From the NCBI RefSeq assembly GCF_038051995.1, contig NZ_CP150290.1, forward strand, positions 4,082,001 to 4,146,000: a stretch of 64,000 nt of DNA, written 5' to 3'. The notes under the pieces are model-generated. The model saw only the letters and a list, made by a program, of their open reading frames with translations, ran no database searches and was not told the origin of the DNA. The translations under genes and the position numbers were made by a program. Shown here piece by piece: positions 35,283 to 44,002 of the stretch (positions are counted from its first letter, which is position 1; each line of letters starts with the position of its first letter). The DNA is from Paenibacillus sp. FSL H8-0537. GTDB lineage: Bacteria > Bacillota > Bacilli > Paenibacillales > Paenibacillaceae.

Positions 35283-36805
35283 TACACCGTTTCATCCCTT
35301 CCACCGCTGGCATATAGCATCAGCTTCTCCTGCGTCGCTTCACCGCGTCCAAACTGCTTGACGAGCTTCCCGTCGCACATAACCATAATTCGGTCGGCAA
35401 TACCGATCGCCTCGGCAAATTCGCAGGTCAAATACACAATAGCTTTTCCTTGAGTTGCGAGCGTACCGATAATTTTGAAAATATCGCTTTTGGCGCCAAT
35501 GTCAACGCCCTTGGTTGGCTCATCGAACAAATACACGCTTGCGCCGGTAGGCAGCCATTTGCCAATGGACACCTTCTGCTGGTTCCCGCCGCTCAGATGT
35601 GCGACCTTTTGCTCCGGTGAGGAGGTTTTGACCCCAAGCCGCCCAATTACAGCTTCAGCATTATTCGTCTCACGCTTCCCTGACAAAAAGCCGAGCTTGG
35701 ATAGCAAGCTCAAAATCGGCAAGCTGAGATTATTTTTAACCGATTCCTCTACCAAAATCCCCTGCTTGCGGCGCTCCTCCGGCACAAGCACAAGCCCGCC
35801 TTTAAAAGCATCTGCTGGGGAAGCCAAATTGACGGCCTGTCCATTTACGCTTACCGTACCGCCATCCGCTTTGTCTGCACCGAACAGCAGCCGGGAAAGC
35901 TCTGTTTTCCCCGCTCCTACAAGGCCGACTATCGCGACAATTTCACCGCTCTTCACATCAAAGCTTACATCCTTAACCTGATGGCCCCTACGAATGCCGG
36001 TAACGTTCAGAAGCGGCTTCCCAATTGCAGCAGCAAGCTTCGGATACTCCTCCTCGAACACTCGTCCGAGCATGGCGTGGACGACATCCTGCATCGTTAT
36101 GGCCGCTGCAGCCTCGGTAACAATCCTCTCTCCATCACGCATAACGGTGACACGATCGCAAATTTGAAATATTTCCGGCAGGCGGTGAGAAATGAATACG
36201 ATGCCGATACCTTCTGACTTAAGCTGAGCTATAACACCGAATAACCGCTCCGCTTCTTCCAAACTCAAAGGGGCGGTCGGTTCATCAAAAATGACATATT
36301 TAGCTTTCTCGGTCAGTAAGCGCGCAATTAATACGAGCTGTTTTTCCGCAAGCGTCAGCTCTCCCGCCTTCCTCCGCACGGGAATACGCGCACCTAAACG
36401 AGCCAGAGTTTCCTCTGCCTCCTTCTCCAGCTTGCCCCAGTTCAACCACGCCTTGCTTCCTTTTGCCGAAATGCGATCCAGCATGACATTCTCCACTACG
36501 CTTAGCTGTGCAACCAGTGCGGTATCAACCTCCTGATAAACACAATGGATGCCCAATGACTTGGCATCCCCTGGAGAACTGATATGAACTTGCTGGCCAT
36601 CGATTACAATGGTTCCTTCATCCTGGCTGTAGGCCCCTGATAAAATTTTCATCAGCGTGCTTTTGCCCGCGCCATTGGCGCCAAGCAGCGCATGGACCTC
36701 ACCGCTTTGTAAGATAAAATCAACATTCCGGAGAGCGGGAATGCCGGAAAAAGCTTTCCGGATTCCCTTCATTTGCAATTGTTTGTCTGCACTCATCGTT
36801 TGCAT
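35282..36805 (-). CDS. Sugar ABC transporter ATPase, tandem domains (RbsA/MglA-like)
   Basis: 507 aa with two ABC domains. The first has GANGAGKSTLMKILSGAY and Walker B YVIFDEPTAPL; the second has GLVGAGKTELSRLLFGAD, LSGGNQQKVSIGKWL and VYLFDEPTKGVD. As in RbsA/MglA, the second Walker A is degenerate (GxxGAGKTE). The first half carries LTLAEKQLV instead of a classical LSGGQ, also usual for the group. Start ATG 36805 or 36796. Powers uptake with the neighbouring permease and lipoprotein. Confidence 0.93.
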   Translation of the reverse strand: MQTMSADKQLQMKGIRKAFSGIPALRNVDFILQSGEVHALLGANGAGKSTLMKILSGAYSQDEGTIVIDGQQVHISSPGDAKSLGIHCVYQEVDTALVAQLSVVENVMLDRISAKGSKAWLNWGKLEKEAEETLARLGARIPVRRKAGELTLAEKQLVLIARLLTEKAKYVIFDEPTAPLSLEEAERLFGVIAQLKSEGIGIVFISHRLPEIFQICDRVTVMRDGERIVTEAAAAITMQDVVHAMLGRVFEEEYPKLAAAIGKPLLNVTGIRRGHQVKDVSFDVKSGEIVAIVGLVGAGKTELSRLLFGADKADGGTVSVNGQAVNLASPADAFKGGLVLVPEERRKQGILVEESVKNNLSLPILSLLSKLGFLSGKRETNNAEAVIGRLGVKTSSPEQKVAHLSGGNQQKVSIGKWLPTGASVYLFDEPTKGVDIGAKSDIFKIIGTLATQGKAIVYLTCEFAEAIGIADRIMVMCDGKLVKQFGRGEATQEKLMLYASGGRDETV

Positions 36806-36845
36806 CTCTCCATCCCTGCATGTGCCTATTGCTTAAGGCAAGCCC

Positions 36846-37970
36846 TTATTTCAATGCTTCCAAATCTTTCATCCAATCCTCATAACCTTGCGAACTGCTT
36901 CCCCAGCCTTTTACATGCTCGGAAAGCTCCGTAGTGCTAACTTTCGCTTCTGGCAACGCATCACGGTGAACGTATACCGGCTCCAGAACGACTAAAGGCT
37001 CATTCGCATCGCCTTTGAATTCTTTGTACAAAATACGAACTTGCACACGGCCGATATCTTTAGGATCAACAGCTGCTGAAGCGACCCACGGGCTCGTTTT
37101 GTCTTGAATCATTTGCAGATCCTCATCGCTCATGTCGATGCCGTATACTTTAATTTCTGTACGGCCAGCTTGCTGGATGGCACGGGAAGCGCCTTTAGCG
37201 AACTCATCCCAAGCCGCCCATACCGCTGTAATATCGCCTTTGTTCGGGTATTGGCGCAAAATCGCTTCCATCTGCGATTGTGTATCAAGTGCTGGGTTGT
37301 TCGCATTACCGAAAGCGGCAATTTCTTTAATGTCAGGATATTTCTCTTGGAACTGCTTGTAGGCCACTTGACGGCGCTCCATTGGCGCAAAGCCTGCTAC
37401 CCATACTTTAACGATATTTCCTTTGCTGCCAGCATCTTTAGCGAGCTGCTCAAGCGTAATTTCAGCCATTTTCTGGTCATCCTGCTGCAATACAGGCACG
37501 CCATCCACTTTCACGTCTGCATCGAACACGACTACAGAAATGCCTTGCTCTTTCGCTCTTTTAATTCCCGCTTCGAGCGCCGCAGCTTGTCCATGGTCAA
37601 TCAAAATGCCGTCAAAGCCTTGGTTGATGGCTGCATCAAGGTTTGAGGACATTTTCGCCAAATCATTGTCGGATGCGAAAACCGTTACTTCTCCCCCAAA
37701 TTTTCCGGCTTGCTCTTTCACCCCTTCTACATATTGGGACGAAAAGGTTCCTGTATTAAATTGCATAACGAGCGCAAGTTTTTTACCTTTTAAAGCGGCC
37801 AAATCGCTGCTTCCGCCAGCTGCATTGTCTGCTGTAGCTTCAGCTGATGCTGTCGGCGAGGCCGATGCTTCACCTGCAGGCGCATTGTTTTTTGCCGTTC
37901 CGCAAGCCGATATTACCAGTAGTACCGCAGCTAGAAAAATTGTTAATGAAAGCTTACCCCATTGTTTCAT
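36846..37970 (-). CDS. Sugar-binding lipoprotein of the ABC importer
   Basis: 374 aa. Lipoprotein signal KLSLTIFLAAVLLVISAC with the lipobox Cys near residue 24, then an Ala/Ser-rich linker and a type I periplasmic-binding fold (LALVMQFNTGTFSSQYVEGV, GILIDHGQAAALEAG, VVVFDADV). It is the ribose/galactose/inositol-like class; the sugar cannot be named. ATG 37970 behind AGAGGG. First gene of the three-gene operon; the promoter lies about 60 bases upstream. Confidence 0.9.
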   Translation of the reverse strand: MKQWGKLSLTIFLAAVLLVISACGTAKNNAPAGEASASPTASAEATADNAAGGSSDLAALKGKKLALVMQFNTGTFSSQYVEGVKEQAGKFGGEVTVFASDNDLAKMSSNLDAAINQGFDGILIDHGQAAALEAGIKRAKEQGISVVVFDADVKVDGVPVLQQDDQKMAEITLEQLAKDAGSKGNIVKVWVAGFAPMERRQVAYKQFQEKYPDIKEIAAFGNANNPALDTQSQMEAILRQYPNKGDITAVWAAWDEFAKGASRAIQQAGRTEIKVYGIDMSDEDLQMIQDKTSPWVASAAVDPKDIGRVQVRILYKEFKGDANEPLVVLEPVYVHRDALPEAKVSTTELSEHVKGWGSSSQGYEDWMKDLEALK

Positions 37971-38028
37971 GTTCTTTCCCTCTCCCCATCTCATGTCTCA
38001 ACCATCATCAGTATATTGCTTCCTTGCA

Positions 38029-38056
38029 ATCATATCACTTTATCCCACTATGTCAA
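38029..38056 (-). promoter_or_regulatory. Promoter of the sugar ABC operon
   Basis: Minus strand TTGACA (38051-38056), 16-bp spacer, TATGAT (38029-38034). Confidence 0.75.
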
Positions 38057-38184
38057 TCGGAATTTAATATATTGTCAAAAAAACTCGATTGACGCAACAA
38101 TTGTCATTATAGTAACGCTTTTCAAAAATTGCAACCTCATTTTCAAAGCCCCAGCCGCCTGAGCACAAACCGCCGCAAATGCAG

Positions 38185-38232
38185 AACAGCCGTTGCTTGA
38201 AGACCTGATCGGCCTTTCAAGCAACGGCTGTT
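38185..38232. terminator. 17-bp perfect hairpin after spoIVA
   Basis: Arms 38185-38201 and 38216-38232 (AACAGCCGTTGCTTGAA and its complement), 14-nt loop. The plus-strand side ends in TTTT, the minus-strand side has no U-run, so it may stop spoIVA transcripts only by its stability. Confidence 0.6.
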
Positions 38233-38252
38233 TTCAACTAGGTTTAGAAGCG

Positions 38253-39731
38253 TTACAAAATAATGGCGATCAGGCCACCAGACCCCTCGTTAATAATGCG
38301 GCCCAGCGTTTCCTGCAGTTTGTAGCGCGCGTTGTCCGGCATCATCGCAATTTTGCCCTGAATGCCTTCTCTTACAAGGGAATGCAGCGAGCGGCCGAAA
38401 ATGTCGGACTCCCAAATTTTGATCGGGTCGCTCTCGAAATCCTGCATCAAATATCTTACGAGCTCTTCGGTCTGCTTCTCAGAGCCTATAATTGGCGCAA
38501 ATTCCGATTCCACATCGACGCGGATCATATGGATAGATGGAGCAGTCGCTTTCAGCCTTACGCCGAATCTTGAGCCTTGGCGAATGAGCTCCGGCTCCTC
38601 CAGCGCCATCTCTGCAAGCGTCGGAGCCGCAATGCCGTAGCCAGTCGCCTTGACCATTTCCAGCGCTTCGGCGAAGCGGTCATATTCCCGCTTCGCATGG
38701 GAAAATTCCTGCATCAGCTGGAGCAAATGATCTTTGCCGCGAATTTCTACGCCGACCACTTCCATCAAAATCCGGTCATAAAGCTCATCCGGCGCATAAA
38801 GGTCGATCTCGGCTACACCCTGCCCCATGTTCATGCCGCTGAGTCCCGCCCTGGCGATAAAGTCGTAATCCATAAACTGCGCTACTACCCGATCCACATC
38901 CCGCAAACGGCGAATATCCTTCACCGTATCGCGGACCGAGTTTTCATAGTTGCTGCGCAGCCAGTGATTTTCATTCAGCACCATCACCCAGCTTGGCAGA
39001 TTCACGTTGACTTCATGAACAGGGAACTCGTAAAGCACTTCCCGCAGTACCGAAATAACTTCCTCTTCCCCCATCGTTGCTACGCTGAGCGTAATGACCG
39101 GAATATCATATTTCGTTTGAAGCTCGGAGCGCAGCTGCAGCGCTTCCTCGCTGCGCGGACGCGTCGAGTTAATAATCAGCACAAAGGGCTTGCCTACTTC
39201 CTTCAGCTCGCTGATGACCCGCTCCTCGGCCTCTACATAGGAGCTGCGCGGGATTTCTGCGATCGAACCATCAGTCGTCACGACTACGCCTAATGTAGAA
39301 TGCTCCTGGATGACTTTGCGCGTGCCGATTTCCGCTGCTTCCTGGAAAGGAATCGGATCATCGAACCACGGTGTTGTAATCATCCGCGGCCCATTTTCAT
39401 CCTCATAACCTTTCGCGCCTTCCACCGCATAGCCGACACAATCGACCAGCCGCATGTTTACTTCCAGCCCTTCGGCTACTTTCAATTTCACCGCTTGGTT
39501 TGGCACAAATTTCGGCTCGGTTGTCATGATGGTTTTGCCCGCGGCGCTTTGCGGCAGCTCGTCTACGGCTCGTACACGATCAGCCTCACTCGTAATGTTA
39601 GGGAGCACCACCGTTTCCATGAACCGCTTGATGAACGTTGATTTGCCCGTGCGGACAGCCCCTACAACACCGAGGTAAATATCCCCACCGGTACGTTCGG
39701 CTATGTCCTTGAAAATGTCTACTTTCTCCAC
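38253..39731 (-). CDS. spoIVA: Stage IV sporulation protein A
   Basis: 492 aa, exactly the B. subtilis length. ATPase that polymerises on the forespore surface as the base of the spore coat. The P-loop GAVRTGKSTFI is near residue 24; DCVGYAVEGAKGY and the LINSTRPR segment complete the TRAFAC-type nucleotide site; the C-terminus EGSGGLIAIIL is the conserved membrane-targeting tail. GTG 39731 is the start (GGGAGGGG seven bases upstream); the longer frame has no site. Transcription by sigma-E is expected from the family; I could not place that promoter with confidence. Confidence 0.97.
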   Translation of the reverse strand: MEKVDIFKDIAERTGGDIYLGVVGAVRTGKSTFIKRFMETVVLPNITSEADRVRAVDELPQSAAGKTIMTTEPKFVPNQAVKLKVAEGLEVNMRLVDCVGYAVEGAKGYEDENGPRMITTPWFDDPIPFQEAAEIGTRKVIQEHSTLGVVVTTDGSIAEIPRSSYVEAEERVISELKEVGKPFVLIINSTRPRSEEALQLRSELQTKYDIPVITLSVATMGEEEVISVLREVLYEFPVHEVNVNLPSWVMVLNENHWLRSNYENSVRDTVKDIRRLRDVDRVVAQFMDYDFIARAGLSGMNMGQGVAEIDLYAPDELYDRILMEVVGVEIRGKDHLLQLMQEFSHAKREYDRFAEALEMVKATGYGIAAPTLAEMALEEPELIRQGSRFGVRLKATAPSIHMIRVDVESEFAPIIGSEKQTEELVRYLMQDFESDPIKIWESDIFGRSLHSLVREGIQGKIAMMPDNARYKLQETLGRIINEGSGGLIAIIL

Positions 39732-39952
39732 TGAATATCCCCTCCCAATTGATTTCCCGGTTCGCCGCCTTCCACCGGACAAGAGGGCAGGCCAGCGACG
39801 CAACTCGTACAGCTTTTAGGACTAGTAATATCCTATTGTTCCAGCTCTCCAATTATGACGATTGTTATCAATTCTTTTAAAGCTTAAGTCACGCTCTTGC
39901 CCTTCCAAGATTGAGTTATATGAAAAATACAGCTGCAGTATGCCAATACAGC

Positions 39953-39996
39953 AAAAAATCCTCCAAACCGATTCTCGAAGAATCAAGCTTGGAGGA
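39953..39996 (-). terminator. Terminator of the yphF-like gene
   Basis: Minus strand TCCTCCAA/TTGGAGGA with inner GATTC/GAATC, followed by six T. The rest of 39732-39952 is the spoIVA upstream region. Confidence 0.85.
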
Positions 39997-40036
39997 CGCC
40001 ACTATCAGAATCTATGAAGATCAAATCATTACAGAT

Positions 40037-40810
40037 TTACGATATCGCCTTCGGCTGTCCGTCCACCCAATAATAGACGGGCGCCTTTACTGGGACAAAA
40101 ACATCCCGCTCAACCAACAGCTGGCGCAGGTCATAATCGGCCGCAAAGGTCGTTTTGCCATCCTTCTGGATCGCTTGCATCAGATCAGGGCCATAATCCG
40201 CATAAACCTGGCCTTTCTCGTCCAGCATTGCCGCCATCGTCAAGCTGGAGTAGCTGCTGACAATCGTAGGCGCTTTTTTGCCAAGCAAATTGTAATCCAC
40301 GTAGTAAAAGCCCGGATAAGCCTCGTCGCCTTTCGGCAGCTTGCCCGCATTAGCAGTGGAATACGCCTGCACCCAGCTCGAAATATCGTTGATCTGCTGA
40401 TAAATGCGCAAATCCATCAGCCGAACTTTAGGATCTGTTTCTTCATCCGTAATCAGAAAATAATAATTGCCGCCCTTCTCAAACGCCGCTGACGGAATAT
40501 CGCCCAAATATCCTTTTCCTTGCAGCGGAACGAAATCAAGGATGAACTTCTCATATAACGGCGTTTCAGACGTGCTATTCTTAATGGGCAATACACCCGT
40601 ATCTGCCATATACTCATCAATCGCAGCCTGTACATTCCGGACTGCCTCTTTCGGAGCGCCTTGATTTTGCGATAGGCGATCATTCGGATACATGCATCCG
40701 GTTAACACCAGCAGAGCGGCGGCTGTTGCCAGCAGCGCTGCCCTCCGCACCCATAGCTCGCGGCTAATTGGATGCGCAAACACAAAATTAAACATTTTAA
40801 TGCGTCCCCC
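40037..40810 (-). CDS. YphF-like lipoprotein
   Basis: 257 aa when started at the Met of MFNFVFAHPISREL; the frame runs seven codons further up. A hydrophobic stretch, AALLATAAALLVLTGC, ends in a lipobox Cys, so it is an outer-face lipoprotein. The mature part has no domain I can name. It holds the place of B. subtilis yphF, next to spoIVA, and the length fits. Function unknown. Confidence 0.65.
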   Translation of the reverse strand, partial: GGRIKMFNFVFAHPISRELWVRRAALLATAAALLVLTGCMYPNDRLSQNQGAPKEAVRNVQAAIDEYMADTGVLPIKNSTSETPLYEKFILDFVPLQGKGYLGDIPSAAFEKGGNYYFLITDEETDPKVRLMDLRIYQQINDISSWVQAYSTANAGKLPKGDEAYPGFYYVDYNLLGKKAPTIVSSYSSLTMAAMLDEKGQVYADYGPDLMQAIQKDGKTTFAADYDLRQLLVERDVFVPVKAPVYYWVDGQPKAIS

Positions 40811-40824
40811 TATCTTCCAAAGCC

Positions 40825-41169
40825 TTACCAAAGCTTATCATCTTCCTCAGCCTGCCTCGCCAGCTGCTTAAGCACCGCCGCGCGAAGCGGGTCCATCGGA
40901 ATTTCAGCCTGTACCTTGCCCTTCACACGCGCCTGGCAGGAAAGCCGCATGCCGTCTTCCAAGCCTGCAAGCTTGCGCCGTTCCACATCGCCGATCGGCA
41001 TCAGCTCGCTGCCCGGCTTTACTTCCATTTTGCACATAAAACAAGCAGCTTTGCCATCGCAGCGCGTTCTTACCGCAATACCCGCTTGTTTTGCAGCGTC
41101 CAGCAGCGTCGTACCGGGGCGTACCTTGATTGTTTTGCCAGCAGGCAGAAACGTCACCTCGGCGCTCAT
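40825..41169 (-). CDS. 2Fe-2S ferredoxin
   Basis: 114 aa. The plant-type cluster ligands are visible as CDGKAACFMC with an upstream start of the loop at TRC and the last Cys in LSCQAR. TLLDAAKQAGI before the loop is typical of the fold. An electron carrier; the partner is unknown. ATG overlaps the stop of the nucleotidyltransferase-like gene by four bases, so the two are coupled. A second, different ferredoxin gene lies on the other side of that gene. Confidence 0.88.
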   Translation of the reverse strand: MSAEVTFLPAGKTIKVRPGTTLLDAAKQAGIAVRTRCDGKAACFMCKMEVKPGSELMPIGDVERRKLAGLEDGMRLSCQARVKGKVQAEIPMDPLRAAVLKQLARQAEEDDKLW

Positions 41170-41780
41170 ATCAGCTGCCCTACCCGCTGCTCCGCAATCC
41201 AGCGGCGCACCTCCGCTTTCAGTGCTGTGCTCAGCTGATTGCGGCTTTCCAGCTGCTCAAGCGCTGCTGAATGGCGGGCTTCGTCCTCGCAATACGCTTC
41301 AATGATCAGCTCATAACGATCTCGGCGATCACGCAGCACATTAAACCATAGCTCATGAGCGAGCGGCACAACAGCCACTGTAGCAGCGAGAGCAGAGCCT
41401 TTACCAACCGTTATCTGCTCTGCGTATGGCAGCAGCAGCGAACGCACCTGCGTCTCATAACAGCTGTCATGTGCCCGCACAACAAACCCGCCTACAAGCT
41501 CAACGGTCACGCCGTCAATGAGATAGTGGCTCAGCCTCGAACGGTATATGCCCGACTCATCCAATACTGGAATATCTGTAGAAAATGGCTGAAGCAAGGC
41601 ATGAAGACGATCGACGTCAGCCTCATCGGTGTATAAATCCAAATCTCTAGGTTCGCTGGTCAGCGCCGCGCCTCTCAGCATAAGCCCTGCGCTGCCCCCA
41701 ACAACCCAAGGGGTACCGCTTCCGGCTGTCAGTTGGGCGATGGAGGCCAGCGCTTGCTCGATTCGTCTTCTAATGCTCAT
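41166..41780 (-). CDS. Nucleotidyltransferase-fold protein
   Basis: 204 aa. WVVGGSAGLMLRG followed by PRDLDLYTDE fits the hG[GS]...Dh[DE]h active site of the Pol-beta-type nucleotidyltransferase superfamily. It could be an enzyme adding a nucleotide to protein, RNA or an antibiotic; AbiEii-like toxins also share the motif, but no antitoxin is evident. ATG 41780 follows AAGGAAG by eight bases. Lies between two ferredoxin genes, coupled to the downstream one. Function unknown. Confidence 0.7.
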   Translation of the reverse strand: MSIRRRIEQALASIAQLTAGSGTPWVVGGSAGLMLRGAALTSEPRDLDLYTDEADVDRLHALLQPFSTDIPVLDESGIYRSRLSHYLIDGVTVELVGGFVVRAHDSCYETQVRSLLLPYAEQITVGKGSALAATVAVVPLAHELWFNVLRDRRDRYELIIEAYCEDEARHSAALEQLESRNQLSTALKAEVRRWIAEQRVGQLI

Positions 41781-41900
41781 CACTTGCACTTCCTTTATCA
41801 AAAATAATGGCGGCGCTGCTCTATCAACTTCACCTACTCGTTAAAGCAGCAAATGACGAGGGGCAATTCGGCCAAGGTGAAACTTAAAACTGCTCGTATT

Positions 41901-42197
41901 TTAAAAATAAGTTTTATTAACCGCTTTAATGTTCACATCGACCGACTTTACAATCGCTTGGCAAGCAAGGCGATAGCCTTCTTCAAACTCTTCCGGGTCC
42001 ATGCGATCCCATTCCTGATCCGTTATTCCTTCGAGCCCGCTAGCTCCTTCGATCACTTGACAGCGACATCGGGCACAGGTGCCACGCGTGCAGGAGAAAG
42101 CAAAATCCACATCATGCTTCATCGCTAAGTCCAGCAGCGACAGTCCGTCCTCCGCTTCTACAATCGCGGTTCTCGTTCTCCCCGTAAGCTCAATCAT
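41901..42197 (-). CDS. 2Fe-2S ferredoxin, second
   Basis: 98 aa. CTRGTCARC with a later Cys in RLACQA gives the four ligands of a 2Fe-2S cluster. SLLDLAMKHDVDFAFSC is the typical helix and loop. It shares little sequence with the ferredoxin at 40825-41169. ATG 42197 is followed by no close partner; the DUF2768 gene lies 54 bases upstream. Confidence 0.88.
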   Translation of the reverse strand: MIELTGRTRTAIVEAEDGLSLLDLAMKHDVDFAFSCTRGTCARCRCQVIEGASGLEGITDQEWDRMDPEEFEEGYRLACQAIVKSVDVNIKAVNKTYF

Positions 42198-42251
42198 AAG
42201 CGCAACCGTCCCCTTCTCTATCTGGATGTATGTATGCCTTTCGTATAACCG

Positions 42252-42431
42252 TTAAATAATTGAAATGACTCCGCAAATAAAACCAATGAGCAGCAAAACA
42301 AAAGCAATTAGCGATAAAATAAATTTAACGATCCCCTTCGTCTTAATCCGGGCAAATGTAATGATTACCGCCGAAATGGCCATTAAGCCGATGCCGATCA
42401 GCGAAACCCACATTTTCATCATAGCATCCAT
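42252..42431 (-). CDS. YphE-like small membrane protein (DUF2768)
   Basis: 59 aa, two membrane helices: MMKMWVSLIGIGLMAISAVIITF and a C-terminal FILSLIAFVLLLIGFICGVIS. The layout and the MKMW start resemble B. subtilis YphE (DUF2768), a sporulation-linked protein of unknown role, and the position between gpsA and yphF agrees. ATG 42431 chosen behind AAGAG; MMKMW is an alternative start. Confidence 0.72.
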   Translation of the reverse strand: MDAMMKMWVSLIGIGLMAISAVIITFARIKTKGIVKFILSLIAFVLLLIGFICGVISII

Positions 42432-42495
42432 AGTCGACTCTTCTCCCACTCTTCACCAATGTAATAAATGCAACCCATATTATATCATTGACTGC

Positions 42496-42564
42496 AAAAA
42501 AGGACAAAAGGCGCAAAATAGCTGCAGCGGGATCGCTCCGCTGCAGCAAAGCTTTGCGCTTTTG
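42496..42564 (-). terminator. Strong terminator after the SpoVIF-like gene
   Basis: Inner stem CTGCAGCGG/CCGCTGCAG with 7-nt loop and an outer GCGCAAA/TTTGCGC extension; minus-strand tail contains TCCTTTTTT. 18 bases past the stop. Confidence 0.8.
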
Positions 42565-42582
42565 CCCTAATATAAGGATTTG

Positions 42583-42858
42583 TTACTTCTTTATCATCAT
42601 TTTGACAAGCGATTCCATGCTGTTCATATTCATGCCGGTCGCCTTAACGGCTTTGACAATATCGTTTATAGTCGATTCTGCCACAGGCACCTTCGCCATC
42701 TCAGACACTTGCTTGATCAGCTTGCGTAGTTCGGCTTCGTTCTGCATCGTCGAATCCGTTACACCGCTGGCCAGCTTCTTGACCGAGTTTTCGGAGATGT
42801 TTTTGCCTGTTTTTTTATTAATTGCGCCGAGCACGTCTTTTGAAATATTTTTCCCCAT
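42583..42858 (-). CDS. SpoVIF-like (YjcC family) small sporulation protein
   Basis: 91 aa, helical and basic, with KKTGKNISENSVKKLASGV and LRKLIKQVSEMAKVPVAEST, the pattern I associate with stage VI sporulation protein F, a spore-coat assembly factor. ATG 42858 follows GGGAGG. No membrane segment. Between gpsA and the DUF2768 gene. The call rests on resemblance only. Confidence 0.6.
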   Translation of the reverse strand: MGKNISKDVLGAINKKTGKNISENSVKKLASGVTDSTMQNEAELRKLIKQVSEMAKVPVAESTINDIVKAVKATGMNMNSMESLVKMMIKK

Positions 42859-42960
42859 GCTTTTACCTCCCATCGCAATCGCATCAGCTTGTTGATCTTA
42901 AGCTTCAGCTCCGATGGGATATCATATGAGCCGGGCAATCGTTTGGTGTAGGCGCCTGTC

Positions 42961-43995
42961 TTAGCCGATACTCTCAATCTCATGGGTTTTTAGACGGCCC
43001 ATAAGATGCTCAACCGCTGCCTTTGGCGAAAACTCCTCGAACAGCACCTTGTACAGTTGTGCTGTAATGGGCATCTCAACCTCATAGCGCTTGGCCAGCT
43101 CAAACGCGGCACGTGTCGTGCGCACGCCTTCAACGACCATCCCCATCCTAGTGAGCACCTCGGCGAGCGGCGTGCCATCCGCCAGCATATGCCCCGCACG
43201 CCAGTTGCGGCTGTGCTGGCTCGTACAAGTAACAACCAAGTCGCCAACCCCCGCTAGCCCAGCAAAGGTGAGCGGATTGGCACCCATGGCTGCGCCCAGG
43301 CGTCCGATCTCTGCAAGCCCGCGCGTAAGCAGCGCCGCCTTGGCGTTATCGCCAAAGCCGAGCCCATCTGATAAGCCGGCACCGAGCGCGATAATATTTT
43401 TAATCGCGCCAGCTACCTCAACGCCCACGACATCTGGATTCGTATAAACGCGAAAATCGGAGGTCATGAAAGCATCCTGTGCTTGCTCGGCTGCTTTCAT
43501 GTCTGCCGAAGCGACAACTACGGTTGTCGGCTGACGTTTAATAACTTCCTCCGCATGGCTCGGGCCAGACAGCACAACAATTTGCTCAGGCGCACGGCCC
43601 AGCTCTTCGGAAAGCACCGTCGTCATCCGCTTAAGCGTATCGGCTTCAAACCCTTTCGTTGCATGCACGCAAAGCGTCTCGGCTGCAAGAAAAGGAGCGG
43701 CCTGCTTCGCCACTTCCCGCATCGCCCCGGATGGAGCAACAAACAGCGCAAGCTCCGCTCCGCTGAGCGCTTCCTGCAAATCGGTCGTTGCTCGAAGGCC
43801 ATCCGGAAGCGTTACGCCTGGCAAATATTTAGCATTCATACGGCTTTCATTGATGCTGCTTGCCTGCTCCGCATTACGCGTCCACAGCAGCACCTCATAG
43901 CCGTTGCGAGCCAGAACGGAAGCAAGCGCTGTGCCCCAGCTTCCCGCTACAAGCACCGCAGCGCGGCGCGCTTGCTCAGACTTTGCTTTTGCCAT
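42961..43995 (-). CDS. gpsA: NAD(P)H-dependent glycerol-3-phosphate dehydrogenase
   Basis: 344 aa. Reduces DHAP to sn-glycerol-3-phosphate for phospholipids. SGPSHAEEV, GAIKNIIALGAGLSDGLG with the catalytic Lys, and FAGLAGVGDLVVTC are typical. Odd point: the N-terminal nucleotide loop reads VAGSWGTALASV where the family has GAGSWGTALA, so the first Gly of GxGxxG is Val. ATG 43995 gives this start; SD is weak (GTGAG). plsY, the next enzyme of the pathway, ends seven bases upstream. Confidence 0.94.
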   Translation of the reverse strand: MAKAKSEQARRAAVLVAGSWGTALASVLARNGYEVLLWTRNAEQASSINESRMNAKYLPGVTLPDGLRATTDLQEALSGAELALFVAPSGAMREVAKQAAPFLAAETLCVHATKGFEADTLKRMTTVLSEELGRAPEQIVVLSGPSHAEEVIKRQPTTVVVASADMKAAEQAQDAFMTSDFRVYTNPDVVGVEVAGAIKNIIALGAGLSDGLGFGDNAKAALLTRGLAEIGRLGAAMGANPLTFAGLAGVGDLVVTCTSQHSRNWRAGHMLADGTPLAEVLTRMGMVVEGVRTTRAAFELAKRYEVEMPITAQLYKVLFEEFSPKAAVEHLMGRLKTHEIESIG

Positions 43996-44002
43996 ATTGG
44001 AC

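Noticed and set aside
38103..38125. cre-like sequence upstream of the sugar ABC promoter
   Set aside because: AAGCGTTA core is present but three consensus positions fail.
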